Positions 29,798 through 38,146 are shown, counted from the stretch's first letter. The stretch is DNA of 64,000 nucleotides from Vibrio sp. RE86 (GCF_013114545.1 NZ_VTXI01000004.1:1-64000), one strand, 5' to 3'. Numbers and translations are program-made. Notes: generated by a model not told the origin, from the sequence alone.

Positions 29798-31420
29798 TTA
29801 CTTGATGATGTAAAGATCTTTAGAGTAGATCTTCTCTTCTGGGTTGTCGCCTGGGAAGCCGCCAACCTTAGGAGATAGTAGACGTGATTTCACGTACTGG
29901 TAGATAGGTGCGATAGGCATGTCTTTAGCCATTAGCTTCTCAGCTTCTAGGTAAAGTGCTTGACGCTCTTCATCAGACTTAGCGCCGATCGCTTTAGTCA
30001 TGATGTCATCGTAAGCTTTGCTATCGTAGTGAACACCACCAGTTGTGTTGTTGCTCTTCATTAGAGTTAGGAAAGATGACGCCTCGTTGTAGTCGCCACA
30101 CCAACCGGCACGTGCAACTTCGAAGTCACCTGAATCTTTTGAAGATAGGTAAGTTTTCCACTCTTGGTTTTCAAGCGTAACTTGTAGGCCAAGTGTCTTC
30201 TTCCACATAGAACCTAGTGCTACAGCAATCTTCTTGTGGTTTTCAGATGTGTTGTAAAGAAGGTTAAACTTAAGTGGGTTATCTTTACCGAAACCTGCTT
30301 CTGCTAGTAGCTCAGCTGCTTTAGCGTTACGCTCTTTCTGGCTCATTTGACCGTAAGCTGGCATTTCTGGGTTGAAACCCGCTGTGATCTCTGGAGTTAG
30401 GAAGTAAGCTGGTTTCTGACCTTGCGCTAGGATAGCGTCAGTCACGATGTTACGGTCGATAGCGTAAGAGATCGCTTGGCGAACACGTACATCGTCAAAT
30501 GGTGCTTTCTTCGTGTTGAAGATGTAGTAGTAAGTACACAGGTTGCCTGTTACAGAAACAGATTCGTTGTGTTCTTTCTTCAGACGCTTGAAGTGCTCAA
30601 CAGGTAGCTCGTTAGTGAAGTCGATTTCACCCGCTAGGAAGCGGTTCATTTCAGCTACTTGGTTTTCAATTGGTAGGAAAGTAACTTGCTCAAGTACTGT
30701 CTTGTCGTTGTCCCAGTACTGTTCGTTACGTTTAAGCACTAGACGCTCGTTAACAACCCATTTGTCTACAACAAACGCGCCGTTACCAACGAAGTTTTCT
30801 GGCTTAGTCCACTGGTCGCCGTACTTCTCAACAGTTGGTTGGTGTACAGCTTTAACTGTAGTGTGACCCATCATCATTACGAAGTAAGGTACTGCAGTTT
30901 CTAGCTCAACCACTAGCGTGTGGTCGTCAACTGCTTTAACACCTAGCTCAGACTTGTCCTTTTTGCCAGCAACGATGTCTTTAGCGTTAACCATCTTGGT
31001 GTATTCCATGTACCAAGCGTATGGAGAAGCTGTGTTTGGATCAACCGCGCGCTGGAATGAGTAAACGAAATCACCAGCAGTTACTGGATCGCCGTTTGAC
31101 CATTTTGCGTCTTTACGTAGGTGGAAAGTGAAAGTTTTGTTGTCTGCAGTTTCCCAAGATTCCGCAACACCTGGGATAGTGTTACCTTCCGCATCTTGGT
31201 TCACCAAGCCTTCTAGTAGGTCGCGAATCACGTGAGATTCTGGAACACCTTGAGATTTGTGCGGGTCGATTGTTGCAACTTCAGTACCGTTACCACGAAC
31301 AAGTTCTTGTTTTGCTGCTAGCTCAGTTCCTGCTGGAACCTCTGCTGCGATAGTTGAAGTAGCGGCCACTGCCAGACCAGCACCTAGAAGAAGGGCTTGA
31401 GTGATTTTGTTCTTATACAT
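29798..31420 (-). CDS. oppA: Periplasmic oligopeptide-binding protein OppA
   Basis: Solute-binding protein of the Opp importer (SBP_bac_5 family), about 540 residues. I start it at the ATG at 31420, which has GGAG nine bases upstream and gives a clean signal peptide (MYKNKITQALLLGAGLAVAA...IAA). The open frame to 31453 adds 11 residues that would spoil the signal. Family sequence includes GNGTEVATIDPHKSQGVPES and DNKTFTFHLRKDAKWSNGDP. It is the first gene of oppABCDF. Confidence 0.95.
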   Translation of the reverse strand: MYKNKITQALLLGAGLAVAATSTIAAEVPAGTELAAKQELVRGNGTEVATIDPHKSQGVPESHVIRDLLEGLVNQDAEGNTIPGVAESWETADNKTFTFHLRKDAKWSNGDPVTAGDFVYSFQRAVDPNTASPYAWYMEYTKMVNAKDIVAGKKDKSELGVKAVDDHTLVVELETAVPYFVMMMGHTTVKAVHQPTVEKYGDQWTKPENFVGNGAFVVDKWVVNERLVLKRNEQYWDNDKTVLEQVTFLPIENQVAEMNRFLAGEIDFTNELPVEHFKRLKKEHNESVSVTGNLCTYYYIFNTKKAPFDDVRVRQAISYAIDRNIVTDAILAQGQKPAYFLTPEITAGFNPEMPAYGQMSQKERNAKAAELLAEAGFGKDNPLKFNLLYNTSENHKKIAVALGSMWKKTLGLQVTLENQEWKTYLSSKDSGDFEVARAGWCGDYNEASSFLTLMKSNNTTGGVHYDSKAYDDIMTKAIGAKSDEERQALYLEAEKLMAKDMPIAPIYQYVKSRLLSPKVGGFPGDNPEEKIYSKDLYIIK

Positions 31421-31968
31421 GTGTAAAACTCCAAGTTTTTCATTTGCATCCATGACTTCTTTGTAAGTTCACTCGAACGGTAGTGATTTAGCTTTATTTA
31501 GCTTAAAAAGTGAGCACAAAAAACTAAAACCTTACAAAGATTGCGGCACACATTATCAATCATTGAAGCAATTTGCCATAAAAATGTAGCAAAAAATCGT
31601 ATAATTCGCTAATTCCATCAACATATTGGTAAAAACATCTATATTTTAGAAAAATACCAGTTGATTAAATCGTCAAATTAGACCGATACAGATTGAAGTG
31701 CCATTTAATCTAATAAGACACTTATATGTAGCATCTTATGCTAGATATTGTACGGAAAATTAACAAAAGTTATGCAATATAGTTAACATTAACCTACATT
31801 TATCTGCGACAAACTGACGTTCTGTGAACTCTATCACTCGCTGAAACACCACATTGTGCCTTGCTCCCAATATGCATAAAAAAGCGGGAAACTATAGGCG
31901 TAATCTGTTTAGGCGGCGGAATGTAATAACTTTGAAAAATGTGAAGGATTGGCTGAACGCCAGATAGC

Positions 31969-31996
31969 AAAACGCCGCTAATAAAAGCGGCGTTTT
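31969..31996. terminator. Isolated terminator-like hairpin
   Basis: An 11-bp perfect stem (AAAACGCCGCT/AGCGGCGTTTT) with a six-base loop. No gene ends nearby on either strand. It could end a small RNA transcribed rightward from the 31.80-31.96 kb stretch, or be left over from a lost gene. Confidence 0.6.
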
Positions 31997-32008
31997 AAAT
32001 GGTGATGC

Positions 32009-32084
32009 TTGCAATACAAGTCAGCATAACTCGAACGAGCCATCAAAGACTTGCAATACTATTTGCAATATAAGTTCGCATAAC
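32009..32084. repeat. Imperfect direct repeats with TTGCAATA core
   Basis: Two 22-base copies (32009-32030 and 32063-32084) share TTGCAATA-AAGT--GCATAAC with three differences, spaced 54 bases start to start. A third partial copy (TTGCAATACTA) starts at 32051. They could be recombination or protein-binding sites. Origin unknown. Confidence 0.6.
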
Positions 32085-32384
32085 ATTGCATCGAAAGTCT
32101 GCAAATTTGAACAACGACTAAGATTCAAAGTAGTAAATTTACCACGATCCAATTAATCCTCTAGCAGACAGAATCGCTTGGTGATCACAAATATAATCGA
32201 CATGTGTGTAACAAACTTTTGGACATTTCTGAGTTACGAAATGCCATCTTTGAAGGTTCTGGACAAAATACATTGGAGTAGTTATGTAAACAAATCATGG
32301 TTTGAGTAAACTCTGTATCGCGCGTATCCCCCTCGTTTTAAAGGATTACCGACTGCACTACAGCAAGCTTGAAGCTCAACAGAA

Positions 32385-33663
32385 TTATCGAGTAGATCTA
32401 AAGTCCTCGTCGATGGATCCTAACTCAAACCAGAATATCGACAAGTTTTCATCTAAATGATACGTGTAACCCATTAAAGCGTCTCCCATAACTGCCAGTT
32501 CATGAATTTTATTAAAATAACCATCACCAATCAGACATTCTCCACATTGACGATGGAATCCATCCCTCTCATCAAAAGGAGTCGCGATGTTTAGATTCGA
32601 TTCTTGAGTTTCAAATTCTGATTGTACAGACACATAGAATCTGTAATCTCCTGCTTGCATATTTTGACAAGGCAAATGATATGTATCAGTCCTATTCCCA
32701 CCACTGGCACTAACATAACCAAAACCATCAGGATTGTTGAAATCAATGATTTTGTCTCTGGTGACATCTTCAATTTCATTGGCGGCTTCTAGGACATGAA
32801 AATCTTTGTCAGGATTTTCATTCAAAGTATAAGTTAACCTTACTCCGCCAGTTCCGAACTCTTTTACTACTTCGGCGTCAAAGTACAAAGACTTATAGTG
32901 CTCCAGAATATCATCTGTGATTTTATTGCGTGATTCACTACCAGATGCCATGTATGAATCAACAAAGCCATGTTTGGTCCAATCCTCATCACCAACTCCT
33001 TCGAGGCTTGTATTTGGAGGTAATATAGTGGGGTCGATTAAACGTTGAACTAAAACCAGTAAGTCGCCATATAGTGTCGTGTGAGACCCTCCGCCAGCTA
33101 CATAGTCTGCGGGGCTGGCCACTGCCACTACCCCCAGCTAGGTTTATGAATATCTGCCAATAGGTTATATGCTTGGTTTGCAAAAAAATTTCCTTGAGAA
33201 TGCGCAACCACTAATACCTTACGTCCTTGAGAAATGTCTTGGCTATAATCAATTATGTGCTGTGCTAAGTCAGAGGGTTCAACAGACAAGGACTTTATGT
33301 ATTCCTCTAGCTCGCTTGTGGCGTAAGACTGAACCTCATCTGGGACAGGCTGTAAACCACTCAGCATTTCCCAAACTGTATCGAACTTTAAGCTGTATTT
33401 TTGAACTATCGCTTCAATTAAATCTCCGCCAAACCCATCCGTTTTATTCTTAGCAAACTTATAGTCAACATACCCTTCTAACATAGTTCTTTCTACTTGG
33501 GGATCAAGAGCAGCTATCAACGCAGTGATGCTTTTTCATTGTCAGTAGACAGCACCCCATTTCCATAATATACAGACAACCCAACACTACATGTTTCAAC
33601 TTCGAGGCTTTGTGCACTTGAACTAAATAGCGCTAATATGACAAACAAACCAACAGGTCTTAT
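32385..33663 (-). pseudogene. Frameshifted alpha/beta-hydrolase (lipase-like)
   Basis: Three consecutive frames together make one protein. The first (33663 to 33517) encodes a hydrophobic start GLFVILALFSSSAQS, then a mature start ending STDNEKASLR before a TGA. The second (33520 to 33128) holds the hydrolase elbow LVVAHSQGNFFANQAY and ends at TAG. The third (33128 to 32385) continues with VAVASPADYVAGGGSHTTL. The second break sits on a five-base G run; one extra G restores the frame. The expected start overlapping the upstream stop reads ATA rather than ATG. Probably dead, though a sequencing error at the G run cannot be excluded. Confidence 0.75.
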
Positions 33664-34511
33664 CGTCTCCTTAGTGCGGCTCCTTCTACATTGTTGACAT
33701 CAAATGCACAAGATGTAGACATATCCTCAGATGTAACACTCGGTAGTGATTTCCCTGCCAATTGTTCCTCTGCTCTAAAGTATGCCTGAGTCCTTTCTCG
33801 CGTGTTGTTCATCATCGACTTAACTTTCGATGCTCTTTTCGAAGAGGATTCAAAATCATTTGTAACGTAGAACATACACATAAATGATTTTTGAAAGTCT
33901 ATAAAATTTTGAATCGATTTTTCCTCAGAGTATGAATCAATCAGCATCCGTTGCTGGACTTCTGCATATTTCATAACGGATAGTTTGATTGCCTCATTGT
34001 CTGCATGAGCTATAGCTATATAACGCTGCACATCGTCACGAACCCCGTCATTGTCGCTATCTATTCCTTCGAGAGTGGCGTTGTTGTCATCTGGGTCTGG
34101 TTCTGGCGGCAAATCAACCAATGCAGGGTCTTCTACATTAATTACAATCTTTAAAGGTGGAGTTAATGCTATGGTTTTATTCTCGTCTTTCAGAACCAAT
34201 AACTGTAGCTCCCCTACTTGGGTACCTACTTGACTATCTGATTCAGGGAATATCACCAACTTGATGGAGTACTCAGTGTTCGGAACCGGCTCAGCAATCT
34301 CATTAGGAGAAACAGTAACCATCTCACTTAACTCGTCACTAAGTTTAAAACCTACGTTAGCTACCTTTGGCAAATTGCTAATGGTTAGTTCCACTTCTTC
34401 CTTGTCTAAAACTGAAACATCTACTTCTACATTTGCATCTGACCATTCTATTTCTGGGTAGCAGCCAACTAACACGATCAATGACACATACATCACAACT
34501 AATTTGCGCAT
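33660..34511 (-). CDS. Hypothetical lipoprotein with calcium-type repeat
   Basis: 283 residues from the ATG at 34511 (MRKLVVMYVSLIVLVGC), which has AGGA upstream and a clear lipobox. The open frame continues 42 residues further up but with no signal or ribosome site. The N-terminal half is beta-rich (DVSVLDKEEVELTISNLP). The middle has an acidic calcium-binding-like segment, GIDSDNDGVRDDVQRYI, and the rest is helical. It is directly followed by the hydrolase pseudogene with overlapping ends, so the two formed one lipoprotein-hydrolase unit. Function unknown. Confidence 0.7.
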   Translation of the reverse strand: MRKLVVMYVSLIVLVGCYPEIEWSDANVEVDVSVLDKEEVELTISNLPKVANVGFKLSDELSEMVTVSPNEIAEPVPNTEYSIKLVIFPESDSQVGTQVGELQLLVLKDENKTIALTPPLKIVINVEDPALVDLPPEPDPDDNNATLEGIDSDNDGVRDDVQRYIAIAHADNEAIKLSVMKYAEVQQRMLIDSYSEEKSIQNFIDFQKSFMCMFYVTNDFESSSKRASKVKSMMNNTRERTQAYFRAEEQLAGKSLPSVTSEDMSTSCAFDVNNVEGAALRRR

Positions 34512-35138
34512 AAATAAGTTCCTACAAATTTCGGTCAATATAACCGTAGTTTCATATTGTGTATTTGCCCATATATATGTGTAAGCATTCTTTATAGGTG
34601 GCAGTAAAAACGTCCCTTTTGACCGCTTTTTAATCACAATTCCTCGCGATTAAGAGACATGGTTAGACCGTAACCATCAAGGATTGTTTATAGTGGGTTA
34701 GCACATTTGGCTACATAGTTAGACTTTTTAACATGAGGAAAAAACCTAAAACGCGCGATTTATTATCAAGTTCGATCTGATGCTAGCGAAGTTTAGAGCA
34801 GAATTGAGTTATCTACAGGATGGGTAAATGTGAGTCATGACACCTTGCCGTTTCGTCACTCCTTATTCGATTTCCTCTAGTAATACCAATATAGGGTCGT
34901 TACTAAAGTTAGGTCAAATGGCACGCTATAGTTTGATGTGGAGAATAGCTGCAAGCGCGGAATGGGGCATTTTCGAGCTAGAAAATGCCATGTGTTTGTG
35001 TACCTTTATTTGTGGTCAAAGAGCATCCAAACTCACTCTTTGGTGAGCAATACTCAATACGACCTACAACATTCTATGGAATTTTGCTACTACCTACGCA
35101 CAAAAGAAAAACCATCAAGCCGAAGCTCAATGGTTTCG
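34512..35138. other. Gene-poor stretch, possible element remnant
   Basis: About 630 bases without a credible gene on either strand. The open frames are short, rich in Cys/Leu/Trp and lack ribosome sites. A perfect 9-bp hairpin (GGCATTTTC/GAAAATGCC) lies at 34966-34989. The region lies on the far side of the CRISPR remnant from ffs and may hold the decayed outer part of that element. I could not recognise a Tn7-like end. Confidence 0.4.
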
Positions 35139-35273
35139 ATTATTATCTGCTTGTTCAGCAGTTAGGTTGCGTTCTTCCAGACCTACTCTTAGCTGCCTAT
35201 GCGGCAGGACACAAAGAGCTCGGCATAGCTACTCAATTCGTCACTTTCCTTAGCTACCTATGCTGCAGGACAC
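35139..35273 (-). CRISPR. Degenerate type I-F mini-array with ffs-matching guide
   Basis: Read on the minus strand, repeat 1 (35273-35246) and repeat 2 (35212-35185) each start GTGTCCTGC and keep the type I-F layout of 5-base stem, 5-base loop, 5-base stem. Repeat 2 has CTGCC/GGCAG with loop GCATA and tail CTAAGAGT. Repeat 1 carries a stem mismatch and one extra base in its tail; the spacer between is 32-33 bases. A third hairpin (35166-35139) has CTGCT/AGCAG around GAACA with a divergent tail. It follows after 18 bases that match the neighbouring ffs. The array lies downstream of a cas6 remnant in the same orientation, as in intact I-F loci. Confidence 0.72.
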
Positions 35274-35401
35274 CGTAAAATATAGCCTCTAACCTTCTGA
35301 CTCTGCGTGCTTAAAGTCACAATTCACCAAAATACCCTTTTTCTTCTTACTTCTGTAAGTTCCTGTTTTTACTTCTCTCAAAAAGAGCTTTAGAAAAAGG
35401 G

Positions 35402-35749
35402 TCAAAAACGTAACTCAGGTACCGTCCCTCTTCTTTCTTGATTGGTTGCTAAACCATAGCTGTTAAAGTTTGCTGCAACGCAATCACCAACAAGCTCTTT
35501 TTGCACAAACAAAATATAATATTGGTCTGATGAACCGCTGGAGATTGGTATTCGATGGAAGCTATCGACAACACGCTCTTCATTAGTGACTGGTAATGAT
35601 GAACCAGCACCAGATAATTCGGCTCTAGCCATACTACGTTTGATTCGTCGCTTCTTGGACCCCAGAAAGTTTTTTCCGATCGTTTGGTTACGAACAAACC
35701 TCACCTCAACCGCAGTGTCTGGCACTTCACATACACTGAAGATATCAAA
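35402..35749 (-). pseudogene. cas6f: cas6f (csy4) C-terminal remnant
   Basis: An open frame of about 115 residues without a usable start. It matches the C-terminal half of the type I-F crRNA endonuclease. VPDTAVEVRFVRNQ resembles the VPE-x-V-x-F-R segment; the Arg/Lys-rich helix KKRRIKRSMAR follows; and the end ILFVQKELVG...FNSYGLA...TVPELRF is the typical Cas6f close. A TAA at 35750-35752 and a TGA near 35804 interrupt the same frame upstream, where related residues seem to continue. The N-terminal catalytic half is lost. The degenerate array lies about 130 bases downstream. Assigned from recalled family motifs. Confidence 0.7.
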
Positions 35750-35807
35750 TTACAGATGTTGTGTACGTGAGATGATTTCTTGGTTTGGTCGAACATAGCA
35801 AAATCAC

Positions 35808-35831
35808 TTTTGTTGTAAACCTACAACAAAA
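35808..35831. repeat. 10-bp palindrome near ffs
   Basis: TTTTGTTGTA, loop AACC, TACAACAAAA. On the minus strand it reads into TGTTGTAGG...ACAACAAAAGTGATTTT, which vaguely recalls Tn7-like transposon ends (5'-TGT plus TnsB-type sites). It may instead be a plain hairpin. Confidence 0.4.
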
Positions 35832-35861
35832 AATAGACTATGAAGACTTATGGTGCAAATA

Positions 35862-35903
35862 TGAAGAAAGCCTGCAATTTATGCGAACATATATTGCAGG
35901 CTT
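35862..35903 (-). terminator. Terminator of ffs
   Basis: On the minus strand AAGCCTGCAAT, a 14-base loop, ATTGCAGGCTT is followed by TCTTC. It begins a few bases after the 4.5S RNA 3' end. Confidence 0.75.
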
Positions 35904-35907
35904 CAAA

Positions 35908-36017
35908 TGGGTGGAAGCCCCAGCCACATCCCGGCACACAAGTCACTTGCTGCGGCTGCTTCCTTCCGGACCTGACCGAGTTCACGAGCTATTGTTGCGG
36001 GAGGACCAGGGCCTCCA
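35908..36017 (-). ncRNA. ffs: 4.5S RNA (bacterial SRP RNA)
   Basis: RNA component of the signal recognition particle, which partners with Ffh in membrane protein targeting. On the minus strand the hairpin starts GGAGGCCCTGG and carries the invariant domain IV core with GGTCAGGTCCGGAAGGAAGC. It continues through TGTGCCGGGATG to a closing strand GGGGCTTCCACCC. Length about 110 matches the enterobacterial-type RNA; the ends are accurate to a few bases. A terminator hairpin follows. It is the likely attachment site of the neighbouring CRISPR-transposon remnant. Confidence 0.95.
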
Positions 36018-36142
36018 TAGATTCTGTTTTCTTAGCGTCGCTAAGAAGTGATGAGGATTATCAAGTATCCTTAGGGGGATTTCAAGTGAAACCACCAATA
36101 AAACTCACCTTTTCGATTCAACTGCTTATCGAGTAACCATTA

Positions 36143-38146
36143 TTATAGGTAGTGAACCACATTATCGTCTGAACCTTCGTGTATCGAGGCCTTTACCGCC
36201 TGCTTATTCCGATACATTGCATGGTCTGCATCCGTCAGTACCTCTTGTAGTGTCATTAACCGACTGCGAGACTCTGAGACCCCCATCGCCAAAGAGACAA
36301 CAAATTGATGCTTTTTATCATGCGAAACGAATTCAACGCTCGACAATGAATCCAGTAACGTCGCTAATCGACCTTCTTTAATTCGACCGACCAACACGAA
36401 TTCATCCCCACCGATTCGGTACCCACGTTTTTTCCAGTGCTTTTCAATATGCTTGGCGACTGCAATCAGCACTTGGTCTCCTACGTCGTGACCATGGGTA
36501 TCATTGATTATTTTGAACTTGTTGACATCTAAATAGATCAACACATCATTTGAATAAACGCCATTGCGATAGTTTTGGTTCAACGCTCGGCGATTCTTCA
36601 AGCGAGTTAACGGGTCGGTATTTGACTGACTGTGTAAATACATCGCGATGATAATCAAAAATGTCATCGCCAGTACGAACAGTATTTGGCTGTTTTGCGA
36701 GTACAACTTCTCGGCTTGAAGGGTCGCTTTCCAATTTGGTCGTGAGTCATACTGTTCGATTAAGCGCTCTGTATCAACCATGGTGAGCGCCTGACTGAAC
36801 AAACCAGCCAACCTCTCTCCTTCTAAGGTTTTTGCAAAGCCAATCGCAATTTGATTTTGATAAAAGCTACCAATGCTTCTATCTTCCGCAAGTGCTACCC
36901 AGCGGCTCTCATTGCGGATTGCTTGATTATAATTTTGGCGGCTAAGCGCAGTGTAGTCGATGTCGCCATCAAGTAACGCGTCCAACAAAGACTCCATATT
37001 CGAATACTGCTTAATGGCCTTATTGGGAAGCATCTGCTCTAGCAAGTTTTGAAAAAAGTCTTCTTTTATTACGCCTATCTCTTCAGTAATAAGTTCAGAC
37101 ACGTTTCTATACACTTGATCGTTGTACCCTTCCCTTTTAATCAGAATGACTTCGGGGAAATAGTAAGGCGTGCTGAAGTTAACTAATGCTTTGCGCGATT
37201 CCAAAATAGCAACGGGCGCAAGAATGTCAATTTGGTTGTCAATTAAGCTTTGGTACATGCTTTCCCATGTTTCATCCGCTTGGCTTACAACCTGACACTT
37301 CAACAACAAAATCTGGCAGCTTTCCATAACCGCATCAGCACTAATGCCAGTCACCTCTCCATTTTCATGGTAAATCGCAAACTGACCTATATTTTCAAAC
37401 TTAACCTTGTAAGGGCGTGTTAAATCAATCCCACTTTCTAAAACTGTTTTTCTTAATGCCTGTTGGCGCAACTCGAATTGATACGCTTCTACGTTCTCGC
37501 GAAGCTCTTTTTGTACTTCTGCTGTATGTGCGAAAGATTCGATCTGTTTTAGAAAGACTGAGTGCTTGTTTTTGGGTACCACGATCGCCACAGGTAAAAT
37601 TGGCACTTGATGATTGAGGACTTGAGCATCCCAACCGGCCAGTAGCATTGGCTTTAACTGATTGATTGCATCAATTACCCCATCAACCTGCCCTGTTTGA
37701 AGCAACTCTTTTGCTTCTGCATGACCACGGTAATTCAGCTGGCGCACGTCAGGATAGTAGCGACTGACTAACTCACCATAGATCGTCCCCTTAGGAACAC
37801 CGACGGTCTCAACCTCTTCAAGCGTGGTGCCATTTTGACTAAATAAATAGGTATATTCGATATTGGTTGGACTTGAATAGTCTAAGTACTCTGCCCTTTC
37901 TTCCGTATAGGTCACGTTCGCGGCAAAATCACTCTCTCCAGTCTTAACACCATTTAAAATCGCGTTAAAACTTGGGTAGTAAACATAGTGAATGGTGACG
38001 TCAAACTCTGTTGCTACTGCATCGAAAAGAGTACGAGTAACAATGTCATCCTCTTCCATTGCTACTTTGTAGATAGTGTTTGCTTGTACCGAGACCGACA
38101 AAAGCAAAGCAACAGCCAAGCCTAATAGTCTCTGGAAATGAGCCAT
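36143..38146 (-). CDS. Diguanylate cyclase with two solute-binding-type sensor domains
   Basis: 667-residue membrane sensor predicted to make cyclic di-GMP. A signal peptide (about 1-22) precedes two periplasmic SBP_bac_3-type domains in tandem (about 23-230 and 245-470, as in amino-acid-binding sensors). One membrane segment follows (SQILFVLAMTFLIIIAMYL, about 485-505), then a GGDEF domain (about 515-655) with an intact RIGGDEF active site and the metal/GTP motif DVNKFKIINDTHGHDVGD. No EAL domain is present. The ligand is unknown, perhaps an amino acid by analogy. It is a single gene downstream of a 120-base gap. Confidence 0.92.
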   Translation of the reverse strand: MAHFQRLLGLAVALLLSVSVQANTIYKVAMEEDDIVTRTLFDAVATEFDVTIHYVYYPSFNAILNGVKTGESDFAANVTYTEERAEYLDYSSPTNIEYTYLFSQNGTTLEEVETVGVPKGTIYGELVSRYYPDVRQLNYRGHAEAKELLQTGQVDGVIDAINQLKPMLLAGWDAQVLNHQVPILPVAIVVPKNKHSVFLKQIESFAHTAEVQKELRENVEAYQFELRQQALRKTVLESGIDLTRPYKVKFENIGQFAIYHENGEVTGISADAVMESCQILLLKCQVVSQADETWESMYQSLIDNQIDILAPVAILESRKALVNFSTPYYFPEVILIKREGYNDQVYRNVSELITEEIGVIKEDFFQNLLEQMLPNKAIKQYSNMESLLDALLDGDIDYTALSRQNYNQAIRNESRWVALAEDRSIGSFYQNQIAIGFAKTLEGERLAGLFSQALTMVDTERLIEQYDSRPNWKATLQAEKLYSQNSQILFVLAMTFLIIIAMYLHSQSNTDPLTRLKNRRALNQNYRNGVYSNDVLIYLDVNKFKIINDTHGHDVGDQVLIAVAKHIEKHWKKRGYRIGGDEFVLVGRIKEGRLATLLDSLSSVEFVSHDKKHQFVVSLAMGVSESRSRLMTLQEVLTDADHAMYRNKQAVKASIHEGSDDNVVHYL

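Larger units (their letters stand above)
31421..32384. other. Gene-poor region between oppA and the hydrolase pseudogene
   Basis: About 960 bases without a supportable gene. The right part of it (31421-31800) is very AT-rich and must contain the opp promoter. An isolated terminator-like hairpin lies at 31969-31996, and an imperfect duplication of a TTGCAATA element at 32009-32084. The rest (32090-32384) shows nothing I recognise. It is probably the inner border of the accessory region reaching to ffs. Confidence 0.5.
35139..35831 (-). mobile_element. Remnant of a Tn7-like CRISPR-associated (I-F3) element
   Basis: The cas6 remnant, leader and mini-array lie directly beside ffs, a documented attachment gene of I-F3 Tn7-like transposons, and carry a guide against ffs. 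No tnsABC, tniQ, cas7 or cas8 remain in the window. The boundaries are guesses: the right side is set at a 10-bp palindrome (35808-35831) containing TGTTGTA, and the left at the third hairpin. The lipoprotein-hydrolase unit to the left could be former cargo (inference). Confidence 0.5.

Noticed and set aside
34512..34637. N-terminal 42-codon extension of the lipoprotein gene
   Set aside because: The lipoprotein signal and ribosome site fit the internal ATG at 34511; the extension would block secretion.
35213..35245. Spacer 1 of the mini-array as a second ffs-directed guide
   Set aside because: I compared it by eye with the ffs sequence and found no extended match; its target is unknown.
34837..35278. 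Several overlapping plus-strand open frames (60-97 codons) left of and across the CRISPR remnant
   Set aside because: Atypical composition, no ribosome sites; two run through the repeats, so they are artefacts of the array sequence.
35785..36136. Plus-strand open frames across ffs
   Set aside because: They are the antisense of the 4.5S RNA gene and its terminator.
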